Shown: positions 18,168 through 31,700, counted from the stretch's first letter. The stretch is 64,000 nucleotides of DNA from Stentor coeruleus (GCA_001970955.1 MPUH01000150.1:30418-94417); one strand, 5' to 3'. Translations and numbers: made by a program. The notes: generated from the sequence alone by a model not told the origin.

Positions 18168-19521
18168 TTTATTAATTATAGCGAATTACTTTATTAGAGA
18201 TTACTTGAACTCAACAAAATAAATTTATGGTAGGAATGATGATTTTTTTGGAGGTTGAATACCCCTGAAAAAGCTTTGAAGTGTATTAATTTTCATTGAG
18301 ATATAAACTGTATGTAAACTTCATGAGAAAATTAATTGTAAATTGTAAAAATTATTAATGAAAATTACGAGATTAGGTTTAAGAATTGATGTTTAAATTT
18401 CAGAATGAATAAATTTTATTTGCAATGCGAATATGAAGTTTTGGCTCAGTGTCTTATTGATAATATATGTTTACCAACCATTTATATTACAAATATATAT
18501 ATTCATTTTATCTCGAATACGCATTTTGATTCTATTATACTTTAAATATATAATATATAAAAAGAATGGTTCTTTAGTGTTAAGTTTATTTTCGAGTGTT
18601 TTTTAGATATTATTCTTTTTGCTTGATAGAATGGTACATTATTAATATTACTTTAAAACTTTTGTATAGTTGAGGCTAAAGTATTGACATGATTTTGAAT
18701 GTTTTATTATTGTAAGGGTGTCTTGGTGTCTTTTTAATAGTTTAAACTTAATGCTTTATAAGTTTGAATATGTTTTTAGGCTTGGGCTTGTATGAAATAG
18801 GAAAATTTGATATGATTAAGTGATTTTGGTTGAGGAAATCATTTTTTTTTTTGTTGATATGCAGAGTTATTGGCAAGTGTCAGCAAAGTACTTTATGCAA
18901 AGAGAAATCTGAGAAAAAAAATCGCTAAAATTATTATATTTCGGTCCATTTTCATCTTTTTAGATGATAAGACAGAATCATTATAGTCAAATTTAAAATA
19001 GATTAAATTTTTAGAATCATCATAGATCAGAAATGATTTATATAAAGAACCAATAATAGATTGCTAGATTTTTTATTTTGATTCCGCTAAACTTTAACCT
19101 ATTTTCATTTTTCTAATATATTATAGCAATCATATTTGTAATAAAATTAAAATTGTGTAAATCTTTTGAGAATCATATTTAAAAGTACTACTAAAGTAAA
19201 ATGCAAGATGCCTGGGAAAAAACTGAGAATCAATAAGAAAATTAAGCGAAATAGATAAATTTTTAAAAATAATTATTTTGATTCTATTTAATTCTAACCT
19301 TTTTAACTCATTTAGATATTTAAGAAGCAAATAATCTATTAAGATTTAAAATATTTGAAGAAATTTATAATCAACAAAATCAATACCCTGATTCATATAA
19401 ATCAAAACTAACAATTTTAAACAATAATTTTCAAAGCTAAATTTAGGACATCAAAAAATGAGACCCCAAATTTTCGGTTAAGTGAAAAATAAGTATTAAT
19501 AATCAACATAAAATAATATTA
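18168..19521. other. Longest gene-free stretch (1.35 kb): 5' flank of pseudokinase B and 3' flank of next gene
   Basis: Bases 18168-18890 are G/T-rich on plus (5' flank of a minus gene). Bases 18900-19521 are C/A-rich on plus (3' flank of the minus gene at 19522). A loosely repeated ATTTTGATTC element occurs near 18519, 19075 and 19275; the last two continue with related sequence for about 45 bases. A small hairpin TCATCT-TTTT-AGATGA lies near 18953. A minus frame at 19130-19330 has no protein-like character. No gene is called. Confidence 0.4.
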
Positions 19522-21579
19522 CTAACTATTATCAAAGTGTAAAAGTATATCTTGCCACGAATTCCACATAGTCATAAACAAGTTTTTTTTCAAAATAGCC
19601 ACAACTTTCACTATCTTAATCCCCAGAACTTTACTCAGCTTCCACATTTTAAAAGCTTTTGCAGTCAGATTCTGATGTTTCCAGTAATACTTTCTAACCA
19701 AATTATATAACACCTCATATCTTCCAGTCTTATAATAGCTTATTTTATAAGGTAAATTAATCAATGTAAAATATTCAACTTTTTGACTTGCCACAAATAT
19801 TCCTAGCATTTCAAAAGCCCTACATAATTTTCTATTCCTTTCCCCAAGTCCAGCCCATTGTTTATATGTCTTAGTAATAAGATGTTTTTTCCTATGATTT
19901 TCAGCTATAGGTATATTTATTGATAGATAATAAGTCCAAACTGAATATTTTTTAATTATCTTAAAAGCATCATGTTGTAAAAATATTTTTTTATTGTTTA
20001 AAAAGTTAGATATAAAAATCATTTTTGATGATACTTTTTGTAAATATGCTTTTTGTTTAGATCGAGAATAGCTATAAATAGATTCAAAACCAAGTGATTT
20101 GTTTAATGAAACATAGGTTTTAAGAAGATAAACTAAGATACGGATTGAATTTGTTTGAAGGATTTTTGCTTTTTTATTTGATTTTAAACGCTTTGTGTGT
20201 TGTTTTATAGCTGAAAATGAAGATTTTAGAGAGTTTGAATAAAGAGATGATGATATGGAAAATAAGGTTGTTAGAGTTGAGAATTGGTTTGAGTATTTGA
20301 TAAGATGGATTATATGATTGGATATATATGATTTTTGAATGGATTTAAGAATTGATAAGGATTTTATATGAGATGAATGCTTAGAAAGTGATTTAAAAGC
20401 TAAAAGTAAACGAGGATATTTCGAAGATAAGGCAATATGGGTAAGGATTTTAGCAAAGTTTCTCAGGCTTATTCTGATGAGTTTTATCGAGTTTATTTTT
20501 GTATGCCACTGTTTAAACTTCCGTGATTTTATATATTTTTTAAGCCCATTAGCAATACGCAATAATCTTATAAGTTTTTCTCTAACTTCAATGTTACGTT
20601 TAAAACTTCCATTCAAAATCGAAGATCTTAGCCTACTACTCTCATCCCTACTACTTTTAGAAATCCTACTTTTGCTATCATAACTATTTTCAATAGTATC
20701 AAATATTTCAGATCTTTGCGTATTTTTCCTCATTTTCCCATTTTCGAACTCTATAACACTAGATTCGCTACCTATCGAATAAAGTCCTTCTTTCTTCTGA
20801 CTAAAACTAAAATTTATAGGCCGACTATTATCAGAAAGTTTAGATTTCGGGGAGAAATTCATTGAAGTTTCAAATGTTATACTTTTCTCAGGTTTGTTAG
20901 TAACTGTTTTATTAGGAAAAGTGCTAATTGTAGGGTTTTTTGTTTTTAAACATATGAAGAAATATTCGATATTTCTTTTCAAGATAAATAAAAAAAGAAT
21001 TGATAACTTTTTCCCAATCCAATAAATCTTAGAAAGCTTAAGTAAAGTGACAAAAAAGTCCATATAGCGAAAATTAACTGAAAAATTTAGGACATGGGCA
21101 AGTTTTTGGGCACTTTCGCATTTGAGTTTAAGTTTAGAACCTGTTAATGCAGATTTACGAAATATTTGGCTTTTAAATAAAGGATCTTGTTTCACTAACC
21201 CTGATCTTTGTGTGTAAGGATATATTCTTTGTTTATTATTAGAACGGATTCTTCGGTTGATATAATTTTTCTCTCTTTCTGATTGAATATATACTTGTCT
21301 ATCTATAAATGATGGACCTTTGGATTTTCTCATATTGAAAACTATTCTCCTTTCATAGTGTTTGTTAGAGTTTAAACGCCATCGCCAAAGCTTTTTTTTC
21401 AAAATCCTTTTCATCCAAGATATGATTAAACCTGCTGCGTCAGCTTTATAGGTTTTGTTTCTTTGCTTTGATGGAAAAGTTGCCCAGCTTCTGTATGTTT
21501 CCATCAGCTCTGTATGAGTTTTTGGTAAACTAAATGCTGGAGAGTAAGATCGAATAGCATGAGTTGGGCTTAATGTCAT
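19522..21579 (-). CDS. Basic, helical protein with scattered Trp motifs (weakly Sfi1-like)
   Basis: A 685-residue, very basic protein that I cannot place firmly. Residues 60-80 (WMKRILKKKLWRWRL) and the C-terminal 120 residues (FKMWKLSKVLGIKIVKVV, then FMTMWNSWQDILL) carry helices with spaced Trp residues. Residues 225-320 are Ser-rich and probably disordered. Residues 330-520 are repeated amphipathic helices rich in Ser/Lys/Leu. Trp-spaced basic helices are typical of Sfi1-type centrin-binding proteins, which would suit a genome with centrin fibres, but no clear repeat period can be seen, so this is only a hint. Long frame, coding composition and correct flank skew make the gene itself convincing. 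Confidence 0.6.
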   Translation of the reverse strand: MTLSPTHAIRSYSPAFSLPKTHTELMETYRSWATFPSKQRNKTYKADAAGLIISWMKRILKKKLWRWRLNSNKHYERRIVFNMRKSKGPSFIDRQVYIQSEREKNYINRRIRSNNKQRIYPYTQRSGLVKQDPLFKSQIFRKSALTGSKLKLKCESAQKLAHVLNFSVNFRYMDFFVTLLKLSKIYWIGKKLSILFLFILKRNIEYFFICLKTKNPTISTFPNKTVTNKPEKSITFETSMNFSPKSKLSDNSRPINFSFSQKKEGLYSIGSESSVIEFENGKMRKNTQRSEIFDTIENSYDSKSRISKSSRDESSRLRSSILNGSFKRNIEVREKLIRLLRIANGLKKYIKSRKFKQWHTKINSIKLIRISLRNFAKILTHIALSSKYPRLLLAFKSLSKHSSHIKSLSILKSIQKSYISNHIIHLIKYSNQFSTLTTLFSISSSLYSNSLKSSFSAIKQHTKRLKSNKKAKILQTNSIRILVYLLKTYVSLNKSLGFESIYSYSRSKQKAYLQKVSSKMIFISNFLNNKKIFLQHDAFKIIKKYSVWTYYLSINIPIAENHRKKHLITKTYKQWAGLGERNRKLCRAFEMLGIFVASQKVEYFTLINLPYKISYYKTGRYEVLYNLVRKYYWKHQNLTAKAFKMWKLSKVLGIKIVKVVAILKKNLFMTMWNSWQDILLHFDNS

Positions 21580-22020
21580 ATTTTGTTAATTATTCATTGT
21601 AATTTTTTCAGAGTTCTTAAAAAACGTTAAATTAAATTAATATTTACCAACATATACATTTAACCTAAAAAATTTTGTAAGTTATATATGATTATTATTA
21701 ATTTACAAAATGATGCTAGATTTTCAATATCTTTAATACATTCAGTAATCTTAATATCATTTCTGTAATAATTTAGTTTTTAAGATACAAATTTTACTTA
21801 AAAAAACCCAGATAATTACCTTTAAAGTTAATTGGTATGATAATTTTGAATATATAATATTATCTTACTATTTAGTATAAAAAAAAATATGTTTATTTAA
21901 ATATGCGGCGTACATAAAAAAATCAAACACATCAAATGATTTGTATTTATTCAAAGTCCACACCACAAGTATTATTATACTAAAACCAATAACAAAACCT
22001 ATTTGAATATATATTAAAAA
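21580..22020. other. Gene-free stretch between two minus-strand genes
   Basis: These 441 bases are A/T-rich and lie between the start of the basic helical protein and the stop of the CFAP20-domain gene. No reading frame, repeat or RNA is seen. Confidence 0.4.
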
Positions 22021-22917
22021 TTAAGAAATATAAGATTTCGAAACTGGATCATAATAAAGAGGATCTTGGTTTATATGAACAAAAGGAGGTGTAGAATGAC
22101 GTATTGTCCCTAAACTATTCATAATATTTTCATAAATACTCTCCGTCCTTTCCGCAAGTTTATATAATGTATTTTTTCTCGTAGTCCCAATTCCAATACT
22201 TTTCCTTTGATTCCTATGTATATGAGTGCTGGACTTATTCGCTTTTCCTGAATATGAGTTTTTTTCTATAAGTTTAACTTTTGTGTCAACTACTCTAGAA
22301 TTTTCATCAGCTTGGCGCTTTGTTGCATCCAATAAAGAAAAAGTGTCTTCAATAATAGAAGGGGAAACTAATAAATTAACAGAATACCCTGGGAGTTTAT
22401 AATTGCTTGGAAGGCTTATATCTTCAATTGGGAGTTGCGAACAGAAAATTCTACGCAATTTACAAAACCCACTGATATAAACATTTTCTATTTCTTTAAA
22501 AGTATACCCAAAGCATGATGCAGAAAAACTACTAAGATCTATACAAATATTCGCCCAACTATCTCTTGGGAAACATGAGTTTGTAACTTTACAATGCAAA
22601 GTATCTTTATTTATACCTCTACAATGAGTAAATAAAAGTCTTCTTTTTGTTACAGATGAATCAAGTAATCCAATTTCTATATTAAATGTTTTTGATTGGG
22701 GTATAAACACTTGAAATGTTATATAAGGAGAATCTAAATCCAATTGCTGACGATTTGTTCGGGGAATTGATATTTTCCCATTTTTTGATAAAGAGAAGAC
22801 TTCACTTTGGCTATATTTATCATTAAGCTTAGCTATTTGCCCTGTAAGACTTGCTAAAGTTAATTGATGAAAATTGCTTGGGTTAAGAATCTCTATGAAA
22901 TTTTCTTTTCGGATCAT
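22021..22917 (-). CDS. CFAP20-domain (DUF667) protein, CFAP20DC-like
   Basis: A 298-residue protein. Residues 1-185 follow the CFAP20/BUG22 domain: an N-terminal GQIAKLNDKYSQSEVFSL strand pair, then YITFQVFIPQ (the family has a hydrophobic strand), FNIEIGLLDSSVTKRRL (family: V-Q-I-L-D-D-x-x-x-RR), SWANICIDLSSF and CKLRRIFCSQ (family: CRIRRIYFSD). CFAP20 itself is a ~190-residue inner-junction protein of axonemal doublets. This protein has about 110 extra residues, basic and Ser-rich, so it is closer to the longer CFAP20-domain-containing proteins than to CFAP20. It is divergent from the RCC1 gene at 23074 (156-base gap). Confidence 0.75.
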   Translation of the reverse strand: MIRKENFIEILNPSNFHQLTLASLTGQIAKLNDKYSQSEVFSLSKNGKISIPRTNRQQLDLDSPYITFQVFIPQSKTFNIEIGLLDSSVTKRRLLFTHCRGINKDTLHCKVTNSCFPRDSWANICIDLSSFSASCFGYTFKEIENVYISGFCKLRRIFCSQLPIEDISLPSNYKLPGYSVNLLVSPSIIEDTFSLLDATKRQADENSRVVDTKVKLIEKNSYSGKANKSSTHIHRNQRKSIGIGTTRKNTLYKLAERTESIYENIMNSLGTIRHSTPPFVHINQDPLYYDPVSKSYIS

Positions 22918-23073
22918 TTAATTTATTAGTATTTTTCTTAAAATATGCAATGATATTTATGTTTCAAGGCTTAAAAATATATTTTAAGCTATGGTGGAAT
23001 ATCTGTTATTAAAGGGTGAATTGTTGTAGTTCTTATAATTAAATGAATTTGAATATTATATAAAGATATTACC

Positions 23074-26000
23074 ATGGACCATTTTAAACTTCAGATGAAT
23101 TATATAAGTTGTTCTGAGAATCATGCGGCTGCTGTTGGAGCTTATGGGCAATTATATGTTTGGGGAAAGAATTATGCATTATCTCACTCTTCAAAAAAAC
23201 AACCAGAAGATGAAAGTTCAGAAATAGAATCTGATGATAGTGATGATTCAGGTAACGAAGATCTCTTTTATCAACTTGGCTTTCAGGATTGCGAAATAGA
23301 TAAGCTAAAAGAACCTGTTTATTATACTCTAAGCCATCCACTTTATAGAGTTAATGCTAGTCAAGTTAGCTGTGGGCCTAATTTTACCGCAGTAGTAGCT
23401 AAAGAAAAACCAAGTATTGTATTAGATGAAGATGCAGCACTAGAGGTCGATAATTTCGAAAGAGAAATCGATGATAATTTATCAGACTTCCCTCCTTTTA
23501 ACGCTACTGATGAAGAAAAAAAATCATTTTTCAATGTTCAACTAACCAATAGAATCAGACAGGAAATAACAACTTTCCTAAACAAAAACACTTTAGAGTT
23601 TATGGAATATTTTAAATCAAGAATAATAAAAGAATCTACTTTTATAGACCTTATGCGAACTGAAATAAAATCTCAGTTTACTCCTGATCAAGTACGTGGG
23701 TTTATAAGTTATAAAAAGATGCGATTACCTGGTAAAGGTATAACTTTAAAACCACTTTATGAACTTGTATATAAATGTAGGCAAAGCCAAGGAGTTTTAT
23801 ATATATTAGGGAGAAAAGATCTTATTGTGCCGATAAAATTAACTGGTCTTAGTGCAGAACTTATATCAGAAAATACTTTAGGATATTATTTAGTCCAACT
23901 TCCCGAATCTGTTAATTGTGCTAAAGTTTGTTGTGGAAATAATTTCGTTTTAGTGTTAAGTTTTGATGGATGGGTGTTTAGTTGGGGTACCACAGGAAGT
24001 GCTGCATTAGGGAAAAATCGTTCACCAACATGTATGCAAATCAAACCAGTTGCTGGACTTGTAAGCGATAGAAACTACGTAAAAGATATCGCATGTGGAT
24101 ATACTCATTGTGTAGCTGTAATGTCATCTGGATTACTAATGTCTTGGGGTAATGGAGATTATGGAAAATTAGGTAACGGTAGACTAGAAAATAATTCCCG
24201 TCCAGAGCATATAGGTGGAGATTTCGGTGATATAGAATTTGTAAGAGCAGGAGCTAACAGTACTTTTTGTAAATCAAAAGATGGGAGTTATTATGTATGG
24301 GGTGAAGCAAATGATGGGAAGTTTTCATGTGATGCTGCATTAAAAGGTTACTTTGAAAAACCTGAGCAGTTAAGTTTTGGCTTTGAAATCATAGATATAG
24401 CCATAGGGAAAAATTATTGTGTATATATAGACATTACTGGTTTTTTACATCAGATAGGTAAAAACTATAATGCATGTCTTAATAAAAAATACAAGTCTTT
24501 AGAAGGGGCAAGTTTTTATCAAGTCGCTGGTTCAGGGAATCATTTTCTAGCTCTTTCAACTAAAGGAAGTATTTATTCATGGACTTTAGAACAAGAAAGT
24601 GATATACTTGGTCGAGATCTTACAATACCTAAAGAATATCCAGGGGAAATAACTTTATGTTCACAACAATTCCCAAATAAAGAAGATGAAAAAGATCAAG
24701 ATAGAGAACAAATGGTAAAAGAAAGTTCAAGTAAAATAGCTAAAGTGTATTGCCTTGAAGATAATACTTTACTTTTAACTGATAAAGGAGAAGTTATAGC
24801 TTCAGGGAATAACAAATATGGGCAGATGGGTATAGCATATGGGGATATAGAAGATGTTAATGATGATAATGGGATTTACAGTACTTTTATTATGATTCCA
24901 AGATTGAGTTTATCAAATAAAGTTTCTTTAAAATCGATTTCATGTGGGAATCGTCATGCATTAGGAATTACTAAAGAAGGTAAAGTTTTATCATGGGGAA
25001 ATAATAGTTATGGGCAATTAGGAAATGAATCATTAGTATTTTGTCAACAATTTCCTGAAATTATCAGTTCGCTTAAATCAGAAAATATTATAAGAGTTGC
25101 TGCGGGGTATAGTCACTCTTTAGCTTTAACTGAAGAAGGACAAGTTTATTCTTTTGGTAGTGCAGAAAATGGGAAACTAGGACAAGGTTTAGTTAATTCT
25201 ACTGTTATTTTTAGCATACCAACATTAATATCAGGACTAAACGATATTTTCCATATATCATGCGGATGTACTCATTCCTTAGCTATTAACAAAAAAAAAG
25301 CCCTTTATTTATGGGGAGCTGGATGGAATGGCCAATTGGGTAATGGTAAAAAAGATACGATTTATGACCCTTCACTTATGCTGATCAATTTAGATTGGGA
25401 TTTCGCAACATGTGGATTAAGTCATACATTAGCAATAAGTTCAGAAAAAAAACTTTATCATTGGGGTGAAGTTAGTCATCCAGATGAAGAGCATGAAATA
25501 TTACAACCTTCATTAGTTAAAGGTCTTGAAGAAATAATATTCCGTCAAGCTTATGCAAGTGAACATCATTCAGCAGGTTTAGTAGAAAATGGGCTTACAA
25601 TATATACATGGGGAAAGCAAATGTCTAAAAGAATCCTAACAGCTAAACCTGAATTTAATGATAATGATCTTTGCAAACCTATTGGGCTGACAATAACAGG
25701 GGAGAAAATAAGCCATTTTAATATATCACAAAATCATGGAGCTTTAGTTACAGACCAAGGAAATGTTTTTACTTGGGGGTCAACATTTGAAGGAAGGACT
25801 GGAGAAGCTGAGGATACAAAAATGAGAGTAAAAGTTTATACTGGGAAACCTGTTGATCTATCAAGATACTTATCTAAAGGAGATAAAGCTGAAAATGCAA
25901 TAAAAGAAACTATTATGGATATACAGTTATTATTGCAAAATGAACCTGAAGAATTAAATGAGGGTAATTTAAGAGAGGTTGATAAACAAATTGCTATAAA

Positions 26001-28494
26001 ATTCAATGATTGTATTGATAAATTCGTTGAATTAACTGATTCAGATAAACATCAGGAAAGTTTTTTTATTAAAGCTGAACATAAAATGCTATCAAGATTA
26101 CAACAAGAGCCTTTTAAATGCAAACTTATATGTGAAGGGTGGAATTCTAATGAAGAAGCTAAAAATAAATCAATATTTTATGCATCACTTGTTACTACAT
26201 ATCAAATACATGTTTGTTATATGTTTAGGTTAATGTCTTTGAAATTAGATGAAAAGAAAAAAATTGAAATGCTTAATTTGATATATTGCGATATGGAAAA
26301 AGATTATAGGCTTATTTATACATCTATTTATTTAGCGAGAATGCTTTTGAATAGAATTTTAGAGAAAAATAATGTGAAGTATGAAGATTTACTTGATAAT
26401 CCTGATGGAACTATTTATAAATGTTTGATAAATAAAATAATTTTAGCAAGTGAATTTGATATGATAAAGCTAAGATTGTTTGCAGAAAGTGTTATACAAA
26501 GTTTGAGTAATGTTGTTCAAAATGATGAAAATGGTATAGACCCAAATCCATTAAGTTGTCAAAAAAATGCCCCAGGTAACTCAGCAAAAATAAGTAATAA
26601 AATTACAGCTTATCAAATAAGCAGAAATATCGTCGATAGGAGAATGTCAAAATTGCGCTTAGTAATGCAGAATTTTGTAGAAGGGTTTAGGAAATTTGTA
26701 GAAGGATTTCAAAAAACCAACCCTGAAAACGAATTTTCAAATGCAGTAACTTTAATTGTTAGAGATTTTATAGAAAAATGCACAAAAAAATTTGACCTGA
26801 AATTAAAAAAATTCGATTATCAAATCGAATCAGTCTTAATAACAACTCATCTTATCCTCAGTATGATATTTAAACCATTATGTGATGCTGTTCAAAACCC
26901 TTTAGATAATTATGTCCTAGTAGAAAACAAACAAGCATGTTCAAAAGAAAATCTAGATAGTATTTCTGATGCATTAAGGCATTTTTTTTCTGGGACAAAA
27001 CTTGGAGAAGCTAATGAAAGATGGTATGCAGAAATAAATGATTATAATACAAAAAATGAAGCAAATCTAAAATTCAAAGTCATTTTATTAGAAAATATTG
27101 TTAAGAAAAAACCTGAACTAGAAGAACTGTTTTTAGAATCGGTGTTTATGAACTCTTTATCTCCTTTTGAAAAAGAAATTACTGTATCAGGACGTTCACT
27201 TGTATTTTTACATTCGACTACAGCTAATAATTTAGATGAATTAAGGGTTAATAACCCTAGTTATGATCCTTTGATATTATTAACTAAAGCTCTTGTTAGT
27301 GTCCCAACTATGAAAAGTTTTTCTCCTAATGAGCATATAAATTTATCTTTGTTTACTAGAGCTTTAAGACAAGATCAGTCTATTGTAAGGTGTCCTGAAT
27401 GTGAAATGCTAGTTCCAAGGGATATGGCTCCTAATAATTTTAAACCTGTTATTGAAGTTTATGACCCTATGCCTCCTAATAGTCCTGCATGTCTTTTTAC
27501 AAGAATATTAGCAACAGGTTGCAAAAAAATGAAAAAAGGTTTGATTAATGACTATCTCAACCAATACATAAATGTATTTGAAAAATATATAAGAGACTAT
27601 AAATCAGTTGAAAGAGTTAACACCCTAATCCACTGTGTAGATACTATTTTTGCAGCAGAAAATGATATGGCTATAGACATTACTGATGCTGTACAAAAAG
27701 CTTTTGTTGAAAAACATCGTGAGCATTACTTCAAAAAAATCGAAAGAAAATGTGAGCAGGAATATAAACGTCGCAAACATCATTGCGCTTTACAACAAAA
27801 ACTTACTCGTATTTTCAATCATCTTCTTGATATTTTAAATGAAAAACAACAAAGTTCAAGTATTATACCTGAGACTAAAAAACTTTTACTTTTTAATGTG
27901 GAATATGGTGGAAGCAATCGAGACTTAGAAAGATTTTCTGATTCGGTTATGTTTTCAATATTCCTTAATAAAATCAGAGAATATACATCAAAGAAAGAAA
28001 TGTCTATTAATTTGTTTGAAAACCTTACAGATGAAATGAAAGAATCTTTAAGGGGGTTTATGAAAAGATCACTTTCTGAATTGAGTCGGAATGGGATAAT
28101 AAAGGAATATTTTATCCCTGATAAGATGAAAACAAAAGATATTGTGCTTTCTTTTGAAATTGAAGGTGATTTTATTAATATGATTGTTACTCATTCGAAG
28201 AGTAGATTGAATTTATGTGGTAGGGACGAATTCAGACAAGAAGATTTACTGATTTATGAAAAAATACCATCAGATTATATTGCAACATTAAGAGAAGAAG
28301 CTAAAACTTTGCAAACAGATAAAATGTAATATATAAACAGAACAACATTGCCAGTGCAAAACTCCGCTATAAAATTCGGTTTTTCTTTACATTCTTTACT
28401 AGATATGATTGGCCGTATAGAAGATAAAATAGCTGCTTATGTTCAAAATATAAACATTTCTTTGACTGAAAGAGCAACAACAACAAAGAATTAG
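23074..28494 (+). CDS. Giant RCC1-repeat protein A with RasGAP/IQGAP-like C-terminus (two exons)
   Basis: 1,801 residues after removal of a 15-nt intron (28326-28340). Residues 1-930 contain many RCC1 blades (SWGTTGSAALGKNRSP, SWGNGDYGKLGNGR, SGNNKYGQMG, SWGNNSYGQLGNES, SFGSAENGKLGQG, LWGAGWNGQLGNGK), which fold into beta-propellers. An acidic insert follows the first blade, and a helical insert at about 145-240 interrupts the repeats. Residues 950-1750 are helical; DMEKDYRLIYTSIYLARML and SRNIVDRRMSKLR resemble the RasGAP/IQGAP fold, though no arginine finger is certain. A CPECEMLVPRDMAP element gives a CxxC. The stop read without splicing would drop 51 conserved residues. RCC1 propellers often act as GEFs or scaffolds. 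Tandem paralogue at 28702. Confidence 0.8.
28326..28340 (+). other. 15-nt intron in RCC1-repeat gene A
   Basis: GTAATATATAAACAG. It splits codon AT|A after the second base. Without removal, a TAA inside it ends translation; after removal, the frame continues to a TAG at 28492-28494, with residues conserved in the paralogue (ITTLP, GFSL, IGRIEDKIAAY). Confidence 0.9.
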
Positions 28495-28701
28495 AATTAG
28501 TTTTTAGTAATAAAATGCTAGTTATAAGTTTTATTAAAATATCCATTAAAAATAAATACCTTTTAAATTTACTTTTTTTTATCAGAAAGCACGTCTTCAT
28601 AAACATTTTCATAACCAAAGTTAGAAACCCTTAAAATTTACAATATACACATATAAAAACTTAAATAAAAATCTTAATTAAAGCTCTTAAATACTTTTAT
28701 A

Positions 28702-31700
28702 ATGGATAGCATAAAGGTACAAGCAAACTATATAAGTTGCTCTGAAAATCATGCTGTAGCAGTTGGAGCTTATGGCCAATTATACGTATGGGGAAAGAAT
28801 TTTTATGATAAATATTCACAGATTAATATTTCAAATCATCTCAACAGTTCAGAATCTTTTGAAAATTCTTCTCAAATTGAAGATGAAAAATTTCAAGAAA
28901 AAGATTTACTTCATTATCAATTAGGCGTTATGGATAGTGAAGTTGAATATTTAGAAAAGCCTATTTACTTTTCTTTTAATCATCCTTTATATAGAGTTAA
29001 TGCAACACAAGTAAGCTGTGGGGTTAATTTTACTGCGGTTGTTGCTGAAGAAAAACCTAATGTTCTAATTGATGAAGATTATGATGATGATGATGAATAC
29101 TTTGCTAAAGAAATTGATGATAATCTTCCTGAGATACCTCTTTACAATGCATCAGCTCAAGAAGAAAAAGATTATTCCAATATCCTACTTTCCAACAGAA
29201 TCCGCAAAGAAATAACATCATTCCTCCAATCCAAAAAAATAGAATTCATGCATTACTTCAAATCTCGAATAATCAAAGAGTCTACTTTTATCGACCTAAT
29301 GAGAACAGAAATCAATACCAAATTCACCGCCGATCAAATTCGCACTTTCATAAGTTACAAAAAAATGCGTCTTCCAGGTAAAGGTATAACCTTAAGACCC
29401 TTATACGAACTAATACTTCGATGTAAACAAGGTAGTGGCGTTCTTTTCCTCTTAGGCCGTAAAGACATAATAATTCCAAAAAAACATGGTCAATTAAACG
29501 CTGAACTTATTCGTGATTTTACATTAGGTTATTATCTAATAACCTTACCAGAATCAGTAAGTTGTGCAAAAGTTTGTTGTGGTATAGACTTTGTATTAAT
29601 ATTATCTTTTGATGGATGTGTTTTTAGTTGGGGTACTAAAGGTTCTGCAGCTTTAGGAAAAAATCGTTCCCCAACATGTCAACAAATAAAACAAGTTTCT
29701 GGATTAGTTACTGAAAGAGTTTATGTAAAAGATATAAGCTGTGGGTTTAATCATTGTTTAGCACTTATGTCTTCTGGGATTTTAATGGCCTGGGGGAATG
29801 GAGATTATGGAAAACTAGGTACTGGAAGACTTGAAAACAATTCTCGTCCTGAAAGTGTTGGAGGAGATTTAGGGGATATTGAGTTTTTTAAAGCTGGGGC
29901 AAATAGTAATTTTTGCAAATGTAAGGGTGGGAATTATTTTGCTTGGGGTGAAGCTAATGATAGCAAGTTTAACAATGATATATGCCCTAGAGGGTTTTTT
30001 GAGAAACCTGAGCAACTGAGTTTTAATTTTACAATTGTGGATATTGCTATTGGAAAGCATTATTGTGTATATGTAGATAGCTATGGGTTTTTACATCAAA
30101 TTGGTAAAGGAGCTCGTTTGTGTTTGAATAAAAAACATAAATCTTTAGAAGGGACGAGCTTTTATCAAGTCTCAGGAGCTGGGAATCATTTTTTTGCCCT
30201 TTCGATTAAAGGGAGTATATATTCATGGACTTTAGATGAAGAATGTGATATTTTAGGTCGGGATAATGGAGTGGCTATTGATTGGCCACAGGAAATATCA
30301 TCATGCTCACAACAGTTTCCTATAAAAGAAATGGATGATGAAATAAACGAAGAACAAACTGTTAAAGAAAGCTCGACTAAGATTGTTAAAGTATACTGCC
30401 AAGATGAAAATACAATGCTTTTAACTGATAAAGGTGAAGTTATTGCATCAGGAAATAATAAATATGGCCAGATGGGGATTGCATATGGAGATCTTGAAGA
30501 ACTTTCTGAAGATAATATAATTTACCCAACATTTACTCTGATACCAAGACTTAGTATGGCTTTTAAAATATCAATAACATCTATGGCTTGTGGTTCTCAG
30601 CATGTTCTGGCAATATGTAAAGATGGAAAACTCTTATCATGGGGTGGGAATAGTTATGGTCAACTTGGTAACAAATCCTTATCATTTTCTCAGCAGTTCC
30701 CTGAATTTGTCACAGCATTAAAAACAGGAAATATCATTCAAGTTGCAGCAGGGACAAATCATTCTTTAATACTTACTGATAAAGGAGAAGTTTTTTCCTT
30801 TGGAAGTGCTGAAAATGGTAAACTTGGTTTAGGGATACTAAAAGCATCTGTTATTATTAGTACACCAACAAAAATTGAAGGGCTTAATGATATTGTTTTG
30901 ATATCATGTGGAGCTAATCATTCACTGGCTATAAACAAAAAAAAATCTTTATTATTATGGGGATCTGGATGGAATGGTCAATTAGGTAATGGTAAAAAGA
31001 ATACAGAGCATGATCCAATAATACTATTAATCAACCATGAATGGGAATTTGCAACCTGTGGTACTACTCATACTCTGGCTATTAGTACGGATAAAAAACT
31101 TTTTCATTGGGGGGAAGTGTGTTTTCCTGATGAAGAACCAGAAATTTTACAACCAATACGTATAAAAGGTCTTGAAGATATAAGTTTTAAAAGGGCTTTT
31201 GCTAGTGACTGCCACTCAGCAGCACTTGTAGAAAATGGTCTTGCGGTGTACTGTTGGGGAAAGCAAATGCATAAAAGGATTGCTACAGCGAAATCTGAAG
31301 TTAATGATAAAGATCTTTGTAAACCTATTGCACTTAGTATCCCTGGAGAAAAAATAAGCCATTTCGCACTTGGTCAATTTCATGGAGTTCTTGTAACAGA
31401 TCAAGGAAATGTATTTACGTGGGGATATACATATGGTGGAAGGACTGGAGAAGCAGCAGATATTGATAAAAGAACAAAAACATATACAGGAAAACCTATT
31501 GATCTATCAAGATACCTATCTAAAGGTGATAAAACAGAAATCGCAATCAAAGAAAATAATATCGACATACAACTAATGCTACAAAACGAACCTGATGAAC
31601 TTAACGAACAAAACATTAGAGAAGTTGATAAACAAATCGCATATAAATTCAATGATTGTATCGATAAATTTGTTGAACTAACCACTTTTGATAAATATCA

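Noticed and set aside
18230-18275. Possible C/D-box snoRNA (AATGATGA and a nearby CTGA)
   Set aside because: The boxes are about 30 bases apart with no closing stem; this is a 5' flank of a minus-strand gene.
18519-19320. Loose ATTTTGATTC-containing repeats
   Set aside because: Similarity is weak and spacing irregular in A/T-rich DNA, so no repeat family is claimed.
19130-19330. 66-codon minus frame in the 1.35-kb gap
   Set aside because: A/T-rich intergenic composition and no recognisable fold.
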